Both the position numbers and the translations under genes were made by a program. Shown here piece after piece: positions 52,317 through 60,373 of a DNA stretch of 64,000 bases. The DNA is from Streptomyces caniscabiei (GTDB lineage: Bacteria; Actinomycetota; Actinomycetes; Streptomycetales; Streptomycetaceae), in the NCBI RefSeq assembly GCF_014930365.1, contig NZ_JABXWI010000018.1, forward strand, positions 1-64,000. The letters are read 5' to 3'. Numbering within the stretch: the first letter of the stretch is position 1; each line of letters opens with the position of its first letter. The notes under the pieces are model-generated. The model was not told where the DNA came from. It did no database searches and saw only the letters and a list, made by a program, of their open reading frames with translations.

Positions 52317-54780
52317 TCCCGCGGCGGCGCATCCACCACACCAGTCCGCCTCCCACGGCGGCCAGCGCTGCCGCGAGCGCGGCGAAGAGGCCCACCGGGG
52401 TGTCCGAGCCGGTGTCGGCGAGGTCGCCGCCCGGCGGCTTCGGCCGGTCGCCGGGGGCACCCGGGGTCGGGTCGTGGGACGGCGTCGGGTCCGGCTTGCC
52501 CGGGTCGTCGCTGGGATCGCCGCTCGGTGTCGGGTCGGGATCCTGCGTCGGCGGCGGCTTGGGCGTGTCACCGCCACCGCCGGAGTCGGTCACCTTGCCG
52601 CCACCGAAGTAGAGCGTGTCGGTGTCCCGGTAGGACGTGTCGTCGGACTTGCGGGAGTTGACGGTGGTGTTGTCGAGGTCCCGGTTCTCGACGGTGAACT
52701 GCGTGCGGGTGATGTTCCGCTTGGGCTGCTTGGAGAAGTCCACGCCGCCGACGATGTAGACCCGGACGCCCTGCGCGGTGTCCACGTCGTACGTGAACTC
52801 GCCCTCGGTGTAGATCTTCCGGTACTTGCGGAACAGCTCGTCCTTGTCCCAGTTCTGGTTCGGCGCGCGCAGCGGCCACGCCTTGACGTCGTCACTGTTG
52901 ATGATCGACCGGAAGTCGGTCGGGTTCTTCACGTCCTGCTGCCGGATGTACTCGGCGGCGACCCGCGAGGTGTAGACGCGGCGCAGGTCGGCGTACTGCG
53001 GGGCCGTGTTGATCTGCTTCTCGACCTCGGGGACGATCATCGAGTCGATGACCGCCTGGGCGGCCGCGATCTCGGCGTCGTTCGGGTCGCAGATCGGCTC
53101 GCCGGGACCCTCGGTGACGGTCTCCTGCGCGGTCGACTTCAGGGCGAGCGGGGCGTCGAGGATGTAGATGCCGCCGTCCTGCTCCCGCACCTGCGCGGGC
53201 TTGGGCTCGATCCAGTTCCGCAGGCCCGGCATGCACGGGTTGCCGTTCTGCTTGGGCAGGGCCGCCCAGTACCGCCGACCGAGGTCGGTCTTGGGGTCCA
53301 TGGCCTTGTAGAAGTCGTGCTTCATCTGGAGGTCGGCTTCGAGCAGGATGCGCCCGGCGTCGGTGGAGGCGAACTTGGAGTCCATGACGCGGTCGGGCTC
53401 GTCCGGATTGAGGTTCACCCAGAACTTGTCCGGCGTCAGCGCCAGCCAGGTGAACATCGCGTCGGAGGCGAGCTGCATCTTGGCCTCGCCGCCCCAGCCG
53501 GGGTTGGTGTCCGGGTCGGGCATCTGGTCGGCGCGCATGCTGTACTGCATGCCCTTGCCCTTGCCGAGGCCGCCGACGTAGCGCAGTTCGAGGCTGGTGA
53601 AGTCGATGCCGCCGGGGCCTCCCCGGGGGAGGGTGCCACGGGTGTCGAGGCGGCGGGCCTCGGCCTGGATCTGCTTGGCCTCCTCCAGGGTGCGGCCGGA
53701 GCCGAGGGCGCGCTGGTTGGCCGGGCCCCGGGTGCCGCAGCTGTTGGCGGAGGCGGCCAGGGGCTGCGCGCCGCCGGTCTGGCAGCCGGGGGCGAACCAG
53801 CGCTGGTGGTCGGAGTAGCCCTTGATGGGGGTGGTCCGCGCGACCGGGTTGTAGAGGCGCTGGTTGCCGCGTACCTGGTTGGGCTTGCCGCGCTCGCGTT
53901 CGAGTTCACGGTTGAAGTCGTCGATCGCGGCCTGCTGGCCGGCGGTGAACTTCTTCGCGCCGGTGTAGCGGAAGGTGTGGTCCTTCAGCGAGCGGGCGAC
54001 GACGCGGTCCTTGGCGAGCTGGTCGGCCCTCGGCTTGGAGTCCGACTTGAACTCGTTGAACTCCTTGGTGCGCCGGTTGTAGGCGTCGTAGCGACGTTCG
54101 CCGACCTTGTTGCCCTCGGCGTCGAAGAGTTCGACGTAGACCTCGCAGAGCCAGTCGGGGCCGACGAGCTTGTAGTCGCGGACGAGTTTCGCCTCGAAGC
54201 CGGCGCCCTTCCTGAGGTTGGTCTGGTTGCGGATGTAGATCTTGTCGAACCACTGCTTGAACGGCTTCTTCTTGCCGGTGTTCAGCCAGCGGGCGTAGAT
54301 CTCCATGGCACGGTCGGCGGGCTTGCCGGAGGCGTCGGCGATCTTCCGCCAGGCCTTGTAGTTCTTCTCGGTGTCGCCCGGGACCTGGGAGCGGGCCTTC
54401 GCCTCCTCCTCCGGCGTGGGGGTCTGAAGCCCGTCGTACGCCTGGCCGGGGAGGTCGAACTCGAAGTTGGTGGGGAGGTTGTCGGCCTTGTGGAAGTTGC
54501 CGAGCGGACTGTCGGGGAGCCCGGAGTTCGCCGGGGTCCTGGTGGCGGCCTTCAGGCCGTTGCGGACGTCGCAGCGGCGCTTGTCGTAGCCGGGCTTGAG
54601 TTTGGCCGAGACCGGCGGGCCGGCGGCGGCCGTGTCGCCGACGGGTATGCCGGGCAGGCCGGTCAGGGTGACGGCGGCGGCCAGCCCCGCGGCGGCCGTG
54701 AAGCGCGCTGTGAGCCGCCACCGTCTGGGTATCTGGAGAGCTCGATTGAAGATGACGTCTTCCCTCGTTGTGGGGGGCAC
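52291..54780 (-). CDS. Large secreted LADTG-anchored protein with possible restriction-endonuclease-fold domain
   Basis: 829 residues. A signal peptide (about 21-54) starts it. The C-terminus is a sortase signal: a Pro/Asp-rich spacer, LADTG (787-791), a hydrophobic stretch and RRR. LAxTG suits actinobacterial class E sortases. Between residues 190 and 260 there is a pattern typical of PD-(D/E)xK nucleases: Glu196 in KGAGFEAKLV, Asp232 in RRYDAYN, the ExK pair Glu243/Lys245 in EFNEFKSD, and Gln254. The remaining 500 residues match nothing I recognise. The GTG 54780 start lacks an obvious ribosome site, so the true start is uncertain. Confidence 0.75.
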   Translation of the reverse strand: MPPTTREDVIFNRALQIPRRWRLTARFTAAAGLAAAVTLTGLPGIPVGDTAAAGPPVSAKLKPGYDKRRCDVRNGLKAATRTPANSGLPDSPLGNFHKADNLPTNFEFDLPGQAYDGLQTPTPEEEAKARSQVPGDTEKNYKAWRKIADASGKPADRAMEIYARWLNTGKKKPFKQWFDKIYIRNQTNLRKGAGFEAKLVRDYKLVGPDWLCEVYVELFDAEGNKVGERRYDAYNRRTKEFNEFKSDSKPRADQLAKDRVVARSLKDHTFRYTGAKKFTAGQQAAIDDFNRELERERGKPNQVRGNQRLYNPVARTTPIKGYSDHQRWFAPGCQTGGAQPLAASANSCGTRGPANQRALGSGRTLEEAKQIQAEARRLDTRGTLPRGGPGGIDFTSLELRYVGGLGKGKGMQYSMRADQMPDPDTNPGWGGEAKMQLASDAMFTWLALTPDKFWVNLNPDEPDRVMDSKFASTDAGRILLEADLQMKHDFYKAMDPKTDLGRRYWAALPKQNGNPCMPGLRNWIEPKPAQVREQDGGIYILDAPLALKSTAQETVTEGPGEPICDPNDAEIAAAQAVIDSMIVPEVEKQINTAPQYADLRRVYTSRVAAEYIRQQDVKNPTDFRSIINSDDVKAWPLRAPNQNWDKDELFRKYRKIYTEGEFTYDVDTAQGVRVYIVGGVDFSKQPKRNITRTQFTVENRDLDNTTVNSRKSDDTSYRDTDTLYFGGGKVTDSGGGGDTPKPPPTQDPDPTPSGDPSDDPGKPDPTPSHDPTPGAPGDRPKPPGGDLADTGSDTPVGLFAALAAALAAVGGGLVWWMRRRGISLGRRTG

Positions 54781-55081
54781 TGAGGGGGTGTGGGTGGCGC
54801 GCGAGGCCCCCGTGACGTGTACGCGCCGCGGCTCACCCTAGGGCCCGAAGTCGGCGTAATCAGAGGGTTGTTGGCGTTGACGGCGTTGGTGATGTTGTCA
54901 GCGGAGCATCAAATGTGAGCGAAGGGTGGGCAGTTGGGACCGGTACGCGGCCGCGTCCGGCGAAGGGCACCTCGTCAGGGGCGCCCGACCGGCTCACCGA
55001 CCGCTTACACCGCACCCCACAGCAGCCACACAGGACTCTCACACGACCCGGCGGCCGAACCCGGACCCCTGCGCCGGCCGC
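54781..55081. other. Intergenic region, nothing definite
   Basis: About 300 bases between the start of the large secreted protein and the end of the hydrolase gene. Only short CAACGCC-type repeats around 54874-54895 stand out. It must contain the secreted protein's promoter, but no clear consensus boxes are seen. Confidence 0.5.
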
Positions 55082-55651
55082 CTAGCGCGAGCCGAGGAAC
55101 TCGATCGCCCGGCGGGTCAGGAGCGCGGCGGCGTCCGGGTCGTGGGACGGCAGGGAACTGTCCACGAACAGGTGCTGGTCTCCGGGGTAGAGGAACAGCT
55201 CCGCGTCGGCGCGATCGGCGACGAGCTCACGGGCCGCGTCGATGTCCTCGGCGAAGAACGGGTCGGCCTCCTTGGCGTGCACCTGCACCGGCACACCGTC
55301 GGGCCATGCCGCGCCGAACTCCGAGACGGGGATACAGGCGTCGATCAGCAGCGCGCCCCGCGCGCCCGCCCGCGTCTGCGCCAGCCTCTGCGCGGGCACC
55401 ACACCGAGCGAGAAGCCGACGTAGACGACGTCCCGTGGCAGCGGTCCGGCCGCGCGGACACCGCGCTCGGCGATCTCCCCGAAACCGACCTGCCGTACGT
55501 AGCCCATGCCCTCCTCGATGGAGCCGAACGTCCGCCCCTCGAAGAGATCCGGCGTGTGGACGGTGTGGCCCGCCGCGCGGAGTTCGTCGGCGACGGCGAC
55601 GACTCCGGAGGTCAGCCCCTGCGAATGATGGAACAGTACGACCTCGGTCAT
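55082..55651 (-). CDS. Dienelactone hydrolase-family protein
   Basis: 189 residues, alpha/beta hydrolase, cytoplasmic. The nucleophile elbow is VGFSLG with Ser rather than the Cys of true dienelactone hydrolase. The acid and His regions are EADPFFAED and PGDQHLFVDSS. Substrate unknown. ATG 55651 gives the conserved MTEVVLFHHSQG start. Confidence 0.83.
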   Translation of the reverse strand: MTEVVLFHHSQGLTSGVVAVADELRAAGHTVHTPDLFEGRTFGSIEEGMGYVRQVGFGEIAERGVRAAGPLPRDVVYVGFSLGVVPAQRLAQTRAGARGALLIDACIPVSEFGAAWPDGVPVQVHAKEADPFFAEDIDAARELVADRADAELFLYPGDQHLFVDSSLPSHDPDAAALLTRRAIEFLGSR

Positions 55652-55737
55652 GCCCGACCCCTTGCCTCGTGGACAGCGAATGATCCGCAACCCTAGGACG
55701 GCCCACTGACACTCGCGGGCTGCCGCCCCGTCACCCG

Positions 55738-56457
55738 TCAGCCCTCGACGAAGTACAGCTCCTCCATCGTGGACGTGGCGAACTCGGTGTGGCGGACGCG
55801 GAAGGCCGTGGTGTGGAGGTGTCGGCGTCCCCAGGGGTCGGACCTGCCCAGGGCCAGTGCGGCGAGGTCGGCCCAGGGGATGTCGGCCGGGTCCTCCTCG
55901 TCCAGGCCGAGGTCCGCCAGCTTCTCGGCGGGGATGCCGAGCGCGGCGGCGACGGCGGCCGGATCGCCGGTCACCTCGAACGGCTCGTCCCCGGCCCAGC
56001 CGGCGGCGTGGAACATCGTCCCGTCGGGCAGCCAGACGAGGTCCTCCGTGTGGGTGGCCCCGCCGTGGAAGTCGACCCGGCCGACGATGCGTGCGTCCGG
56101 GTACCACTCGCGTAGCGAACGGGCCTCGGACAGCAGGGGGTTGTCGTCGCCGGCGTCGGCCAGCGCCGGGTCGCTGAAGCCGAGGACGTGGCCCCACACG
56201 GCGGCCTGGACGACGTCGAGGTCGGTCCGCGCGTACGGGTAGGGCACGTCGAGGACGGACCGGGGGCCGAGGTCCTCCAGGATCTCGTCGACGGTGCCGA
56301 AGGACGCGGCGAACTCGGCTGCGCGGGCGGGGTCGTTGGCGGGGAGCGTGCCCGCGTCGACGTCGAACGGCGGGAGCAGGACGGTGATGTTGCAGTGGCC
56401 CATGGAACCGCGCACCACGCGGTCGGGCGGGAGGGTCCAGAAGCTGTCGTCGGTCAT
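55738..56457 (-). CDS. Conserved hypothetical protein
   Basis: 239 residues from ATG 56457, soluble, with no signal peptide or membrane helix. Notable segments are GHCNITVLLPPFDVDAGTLP at the N-terminus, YPDARIVGRVDFHGGATHTED and a closing EFATSTMEELYFVEG. I recognise no family or catalytic motif. GC-rich third positions and a clean frame support coding. It is followed by the hydrolase gene on the same strand 86 bases away. Confidence 0.65.
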   Translation of the reverse strand: MTDDSFWTLPPDRVVRGSMGHCNITVLLPPFDVDAGTLPANDPARAAEFAASFGTVDEILEDLGPRSVLDVPYPYARTDLDVVQAAVWGHVLGFSDPALADAGDDNPLLSEARSLREWYPDARIVGRVDFHGGATHTEDLVWLPDGTMFHAAGWAGDEPFEVTGDPAAVAAALGIPAEKLADLGLDEEDPADIPWADLAALALGRSDPWGRRHLHTTAFRVRHTEFATSTMEELYFVEG

Positions 56458-56597
56458 GCGGGCCACCGTAGAGGGCGCGTTGGGGGTATGACGGGAGTGC
56501 TTCGCGGGTGCTTCGGGGGCGATGTGCCAGGATGCGGTGAATGAGCATCGACAAGCTCACCGAGTGGACCGACGAGCTGACCCAGGGGTGACCCGGC

Positions 56598-57599
56598 ATG
56601 ATCGGAACCGTGTTCCGGAGCGATGACGTGCCCACGGAGCACCGGTTCGACTACTGGGCGGAGTTGATGCACCGGGCGATCGCGCCCAGTCACATGAGCT
56701 GCGAGTTCGCCGACGACTTCTGGGCGCGGCAGCGGCTGTTGGAGCTGGGGCCGGTGCTGGCGTGGCCGACGGCGCATCTGGTGACCGGGTTCCGGCGTAC
56801 CGAGAAACTGGTGCGGCAGTCCGACCCGGAGATGTACCACCTGTCGTTCGTGGTCGGCGGCGGGCTGGGGTTCGAGCATGTGGGGCGGGCCGAGGCGTAC
56901 GGCCCGAGCGACCTGTGGGTGAGCGACACGTCACGACCGTACGAAGTGCACGTACCGGCCGGCCTGGGCCGTCAGGTGATCCGGGGCGTCGGCGTGGACT
57001 TCCCCAAGGCGCTGCTGCCGTTGCCTCCCGGCCGTGTTCGTCAGCTGCTGGGGCGGCGTCTGTCGGCGCGGGACGGGGTGGGTGCTCTGCTGACGGGTTT
57101 CCTCACCGGCCTGGAGCAGCAGGCGGACGCGCTTCAGCCGTCCGACGCGCCTCGGCTGGGTACCGTCCTGATCGACCTGCTGTCCGCCTGGTTCGCCCAC
57201 GTGCTGGAGGTGGAGGACGCGTTACCGGCGGAGACGCGCGAGCGGGCGCTGACGACGCGGATACGGGCGTTCATCCAGCAGAACCTGCACGACCCGGAAC
57301 TGACGCCGCCGGTGATAGCGGCGGCGCACCACATCTCGCTGAGCTATCTGCACCGGCTGTTCCAGCAGGACACCCCCGGCGAGACGGTCGCGGCCTGGAT
57401 CCGCGCCCAACGCCTGGAGGGCGCCCGCCGCGACCTGGCGGACCCTGCCCTCGCCACCGCCCCCGTCCACACGATCGCCACCCGCTGGGGCCTGCCTCGC
57501 GCCTCCGACTTCACGCGGGCGTTCCGGGGGGCGTACGGGGTGTCTCCGACGGAGTACCGGGCGCGGGCGCGCGCGGGGGCCACGCGGGAGACGGGGTAG
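56598..57599 (+). CDS. AraC family transcriptional regulator with a TTA codon
   Basis: 333 residues. An AraC_binding_2-type N-terminal sensor domain (FRRTEKLVRQSDPEMYHLSFVVGG) is followed by a C-terminal double HTH (PPVIAAAHHISLSYLHRLFQ, then IATRWGLPRASDFTRAFRGAYGVSPTEYR). Codon 209 (57222-57224) is TTA, in DALPAE, a leucine codon that in Streptomyces depends on the developmentally controlled bldA tRNA. Expression is therefore likely tied to development or antibiotic-phase growth. No target gene is obvious nearby. Confidence 0.88.
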   Translation: MIGTVFRSDDVPTEHRFDYWAELMHRAIAPSHMSCEFADDFWARQRLLELGPVLAWPTAHLVTGFRRTEKLVRQSDPEMYHLSFVVGGGLGFEHVGRAEAYGPSDLWVSDTSRPYEVHVPAGLGRQVIRGVGVDFPKALLPLPPGRVRQLLGRRLSARDGVGALLTGFLTGLEQQADALQPSDAPRLGTVLIDLLSAWFAHVLEVEDALPAETRERALTTRIRAFIQQNLHDPELTPPVIAAAHHISLSYLHRLFQQDTPGETVAAWIRAQRLEGARRDLADPALATAPVHTIATRWGLPRASDFTRAFRGAYGVSPTEYRARARAGATRETG

Positions 57600-57603
57600 A
57601 CCG

Positions 57604-57792
57604 GTCGGCAACGCACTCACCGCCGTCGCGCTCGGGCTCGCGCTCATGCGGGTCAGCTTCGCCGGTTACATCGGACGTCAACAGGGGCTGGCGCGCTCCG
57701 GCCAACCGTGGGAAAGATTGACCACCAGGCAGGCCGTGGTCTTCTTCCTCGCCTTCACCACGGTCGTGGCCCTCATGGCCGGCCTTCTGTAG
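57604..57792 (+). pseudogene. Possible remnant of a small membrane-protein gene
   Basis: The frame ending at TAG 57790-57792 encodes two hydrophobic stretches (GNALTAVALGLALMRVSFAGY and AVVFFLAFTTVVALMAGLL) separated by a polar loop. The only plausible start, ATG 57646, falls inside the first stretch and lacks a ribosome site. Upstream the frame runs into the AraC gene. A truncated two-helix protein gene fits best, though a 48-residue product from 57646 is possible. Confidence 0.4.
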
Positions 57793-57803
57793 GAGAGGTG
57801 GAC

Positions 57804-58169
57804 GTGGGGACTCTGTGGATCGCCGCCGCCGTGGCCGCCGTTGCCCTGGCCATGGTGTTCGCGTCCCTGTTCCCCAGTACGCGCAGGGGCAAGTGGGAGG
57901 CGGTTCTGCTCGTCCTGGCCTTGGCGGCCTACGCGGCCCTGCGGGGTCTGCCCGGGGACGAGAACGGGGAGCCCCGTATGGCTCTGCTGGTGTTCATCGC
58001 CGTGGCGATCAACTTCGCGCTCAACCACGCCGCCTTCGCCGGATGGTCCAGGCGCCAGGACGAGCTGATCCGCCTGGGCCGCCCCGTCGAGAAGCTGAAG
58101 GCCGGGCACTACGCCATCATCACCTTCTCCTTCGCGGTGAGCATGGCCGTCGTGATCCCCCTGCGGTAG
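57804..58169 (+). CDS. Small integral membrane protein, unknown function
   Basis: 121 residues from GTG 57804 with AGGAGAGGTG just upstream. Four hydrophobic helices are likely: LWIAAAVAAVALAMVFASLF, WEAVLLVLALAAYAAL, MALLVFIAVAINFALNHAAF and IITFSFAVSMAVVIPL. No family is recognised. It starts 11 bases after the preceding remnant. Confidence 0.7.
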   Translation: MGTLWIAAAVAAVALAMVFASLFPSTRRGKWEAVLLVLALAAYAALRGLPGDENGEPRMALLVFIAVAINFALNHAAFAGWSRRQDELIRLGRPVEKLKAGHYAIITFSFAVSMAVVIPLR

Positions 58170-58191
58170 GCCGCCTGGCTAGATTGGGTCT

Positions 58192-58386
58192 GTGAGTGAC
58201 CACACCCACGGGCCCGGCGAGGGCCCGCCCACATCCGCCGCGATCCGGCGGCAGATCGAGCGGGACCAGCTCGACGAACTCATCGCCGCGAACGAGGAGA
58301 TGCACGGCCCCCTCACCCAGGAGGAGATCGACGCCGCCGAGCGCGAGATGTTCGGCGGAGGCCGGGGCGACCGGGCGGTGACGTGA
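58192..58386 (+). CDS. Probable antitoxin of a broken PIN toxin
   Basis: 64 residues, charged and helical, with IRRQIERDQLDELIAANEEMHGPLTQEEID. It lacks a clear DNA-binding domain. Its TGA overlaps the GTG of the following PIN-domain frame in a GTGA junction, the usual antitoxin-toxin layout. The toxin is frameshifted, so this gene is a probable orphan antitoxin. Assigned by context. Confidence 0.6.
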   Translation: MSDHTHGPGEGPPTSAAIRRQIERDQLDELIAANEEMHGPLTQEEIDAAEREMFGGGRGDRAVT

Positions 58387-58746
58387 GCGGCACCTGGGTT
58401 CTCGACAGCGAGGCCCCCTCCCTGTACTGCGGGCAGACCGGACGATGACCACCCGGCTCGCCGCCGCCCGTAAGCGGGACGTCCGGGTGGTCACCAGCGC
58501 GGCGACGGCGCCCGCCTCTCCTGGGCTCTCTCCGGGCTCGTAGTGGAGCCGGTCACCAAGGAGACCGCCAGAGAGGCCGTCGCGCGGATGAAGGACAGCG
58601 GCAGGACCGGCGGGCACAAGTACGCCCTGGACGCGATCGTCGCCGCCACCGCCCGCGCGGCACAGCCCCCCGTGACCGTCCTGACCTCCGACCTCGACGA
58701 TCTCAAGCCGCTCTGCGGCAAGCAGGTCGACGTCCGGCAGGTCTGA
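58383..58746 (+). pseudogene. PIN-domain toxin, disrupted by frameshifts
   Basis: Three pieces in different frames together resemble one PIN domain. The N-terminus is SGTWVLDSEAPSLY (catalytic Asp) from GTG 58383, which ends at a premature TGA (58446). The middle is MTTRLAAARKRDVRVVTSAAT, which runs out of frame near 58510, where the expected Val/Glu-bearing segment is missing. The C-terminus is LSWALSGLVVEPVTKETARE to KYALDAIVAATA and VLTSDLDDL (two conserved Asp). At least one frameshift near 58425 and a small deletion near 58510 inactivate it. Confidence 0.75.
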
Positions 58747-58764
58747 CCCGGGCACCGGGCCTCT

Positions 58765-58781
58765 GCCCGCTCGTGGCGGGC
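58765..58781. terminator. Short hairpin between converging toxin genes
   Basis: GCCCGC-TCGTG-GCGGGC lies between the end of the broken PIN gene and the stop of the minus-strand PIN-like gene. Confidence 0.45.
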
Positions 58782-58784
58782 GGG

Positions 58785-59177
58785 TCAGCGTCTCAGGTCC
58801 ATGACCCCGACTCCGAGTCCGTCGTACACACCCGGTTCCACCGTGGCGATCAACGCCCCTGTCGGAAGGGTCTGGTTGGGTCTCGCGGCGTGGACGGCGG
58901 CCGAGGCGTCCTGGGCGATCCCCGCTCGCCCCAGCTCGGCGACCGTCAGGGCCATGGCGTAGTCGTCGTCGATCATGGACAGTACGTCCACCAGGACACC
59001 GACGTGGTCGACCATGCCCGCACGACGGCGTTCCGCTTCCAGAAGACACAGGACGGGCACCCACAGGCGCACGTCGTCGCTCGCCGCCGCGGCGTGGATG
59101 AGGCCGGAGACCTGCTTGTCGCCACCCAGCGCCACAAGGGTGGGTGCGTCGAGAACATAGTGCTCGGTCTGGCTCAA
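58785..59177 (-). CDS. PIN-like toxin protein
   Basis: 130 residues with an N-terminal YVLDAPTLVAL acidic strand, an LLEAERRRA helix and a C-terminal PTGALIATVEPGVYDGLGV region, a divergent PIN-like ribonuclease layout. Its ATG overlaps the stop of the preceding antitoxin gene by four bases (ATGA). Expected role: RNA-cleaving toxin held by the antitoxin. Some catalytic acidic residues are not obvious, so activity is uncertain. Confidence 0.65.
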   Translation of the reverse strand: MSQTEHYVLDAPTLVALGGDKQVSGLIHAAAASDDVRLWVPVLCLLEAERRRAGMVDHVGVLVDVLSMIDDDYAMALTVAELGRAGIAQDASAAVHAARPNQTLPTGALIATVEPGVYDGLGVGVMDLRR

Positions 59178-59455
59178 GGGGACGGCTCCGCCTCCGCGAG
59201 GGCGGCCCTGTGGGCAGCAGTGGCCTCCCGCATCTTGCGGCGCATCTCGGCGGACTCCTCCTCGGACACCTCGTGCCCGAAGCGTTCGGCGAGCACGGCC
59301 CGGGTGCGATCAGCCCGTTCCTTGATCTGCTCGGGAGTCAGTGTCTGAGCAGCTATGTCCTGCATGAGGGCACGAAGGCTCGTCCCCCGGGCCTCGGCCA
59401 CGGCGGCGAGCTGGTCACGGACTTCGGCGGGCACGCGGATCATGACATCGGACAT
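59174..59455 (-). CDS. Ribbon-helix-helix-type antitoxin
   Basis: 93 residues. The first 45 fit a ribbon-helix-helix DNA-binding domain (DVMIRVPAEVRDQLAAVAEARGTSLRALMQDI). The charged C-terminal helix would wrap the toxin. It overlaps the PIN-like gene and has an inverted repeat GTATACG/CGTATAC just upstream of its start, consistent with autorepression. Confidence 0.75.
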   Translation of the reverse strand: MSDVMIRVPAEVRDQLAAVAEARGTSLRALMQDIAAQTLTPEQIKERADRTRAVLAERFGHEVSEEESAEMRRKMREATAAHRAALAEAEPSP

Positions 59456-59462
59456 GGGGCGA

Positions 59463-59479
59463 GTATACGTGGCGTATAC
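59463..59479. promoter_or_regulatory. Operator of the toxin-antitoxin pair
   Basis: GTATACG-TGG-CGTATAC is a perfect 7-bp inverted repeat, eight bases upstream of the antitoxin start and AT-rich against its surroundings. Binding by the ribbon-helix-helix antitoxin is inferred. Confidence 0.65.
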
Positions 59480-59486
59480 GCCCGTC

Positions 59487-59527
59487 GGCGGCGAGCCGGG
59501 CGCCGACCTCTCGCCCGGCTCGCCGCC
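59487..59527 (-). terminator. Terminator of the sugar operon
   Basis: A perfect 16-bp stem: 59487-59502 (begins GGCGGCGAGCC) with 59512-59527, nine-base loop, right after the stop of the isomerase gene on the minus strand. Confidence 0.8.
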
Positions 59528-59533
59528 GGAGGA

Positions 59534-60373
59534 CTACGCCGCGTGCTCCACGAACCGCTGCGCCGTCTGCGTGAGCAGTTCGCGGCCGTCGCCCGACCAC
59601 AGGTCGTCGTTGAAGAGTTCGACCTCGATGGGGCCCGTGTAGCCCGCCGCCTCGACGTAGGACTTCCACTCGCGCATGTCGATCGCGCCGTCGCCGATCT
59701 GGCCCCGGCCGGTCAGGACACCCTGCGGCAGCGGGGTGATCCAGTCGGCGAGCTGGAAGGTGTGGATGCGGCCGGTGGCGCCCGCGCGGGCGATCGCCGC
59801 CGGGGCCGTGTCGTCCCACCAGATGTGGTACGTGTCGACCGTCACGCCCACCTGGTCCGCCGGGAAGCGTTCCGCGATGTCCAGCGCCTGGGAGAGCGTC
59901 GACACCACGCAGCGGTCCGAGGCGAACATGGGGTGGAGGGGCTCGATCGCCAGACGGACGCCGTTCGAGGCCGCGTACGGGCCCAGCTCGGCGAGCGCGT
60001 CCGCGATGCGCTCCCGCGCGCCGTGCAGGTCCTTCGAGCCCGCCGGGAGGCCGCCCGAGACCAGGACGAGGGTGTCCGTGCCGAGCGTCGCCGCCTCGTC
60101 GATCGCCTTGCGGTTGTCGGCCAGCGCCGCCGCCCGCTCGGCCGGGTCGATCGCCGTGAAGAAGCCGCCCCGGCACAGGGTGGTGACCGTCAGGCCCGCG
60201 TCGCGAACCAGCTTGGCCGTCGCCTCCAGGCCGTACTCGGCCACCGGCTCACGCCACAGGCCCACCCCGGGGATGCCCAACTCGGTGCAGCCGTCGACCA
60301 GTTCGGGCATCGACAGCTGCTTGACCGTCATCTGGTTGATGGAGAAGCGCTCAAGTCCGCCGCCGGTGCTCAC
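59534..60373 (-). CDS. Sugar phosphate isomerase/epimerase (TIM barrel)
   Basis: 279 residues, AP-endonuclease-2 fold. Metal ligands are likely in LAIEPLHPMFASD, GVTVDTYHIWW, HTFQLADW and the closing PIEVELFNDD glutamate. It is encoded last in a three-gene operon with DUF993 and an oxidoreductase and probably isomerises or epimerises the keto-sugar they handle. GTG 60373 overlaps the DUF993 stop by four bases. Confidence 0.85.
   Translation of the reverse strand: MSTGGGLERFSINQMTVKQLSMPELVDGCTELGIPGVGLWREPVAEYGLEATAKLVRDAGLTVTTLCRGGFFTAIDPAERAAALADNRKAIDEAATLGTDTLVLVSGGLPAGSKDLHGARERIADALAELGPYAASNGVRLAIEPLHPMFASDRCVVSTLSQALDIAERFPADQVGVTVDTYHIWWDDTAPAAIARAGATGRIHTFQLADWITPLPQGVLTGRGQIGDGAIDMREWKSYVEAAGYTGPIEVELFNDDLWSGDGRELLTQTAQRFVEHAA

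Noticed and set aside
52474..54783. 769-codon plus-strand frame opposite the LADTG protein
   Set aside because: Shadow-type composition. The minus-strand frame has a signal peptide, sortase signal and normal codon bias.
54860..55042. 60-codon minus-strand frame in the intergenic region
   Set aside because: No ribosome site, Cys/Arg/Thr-rich composition and no similarity; most likely chance.
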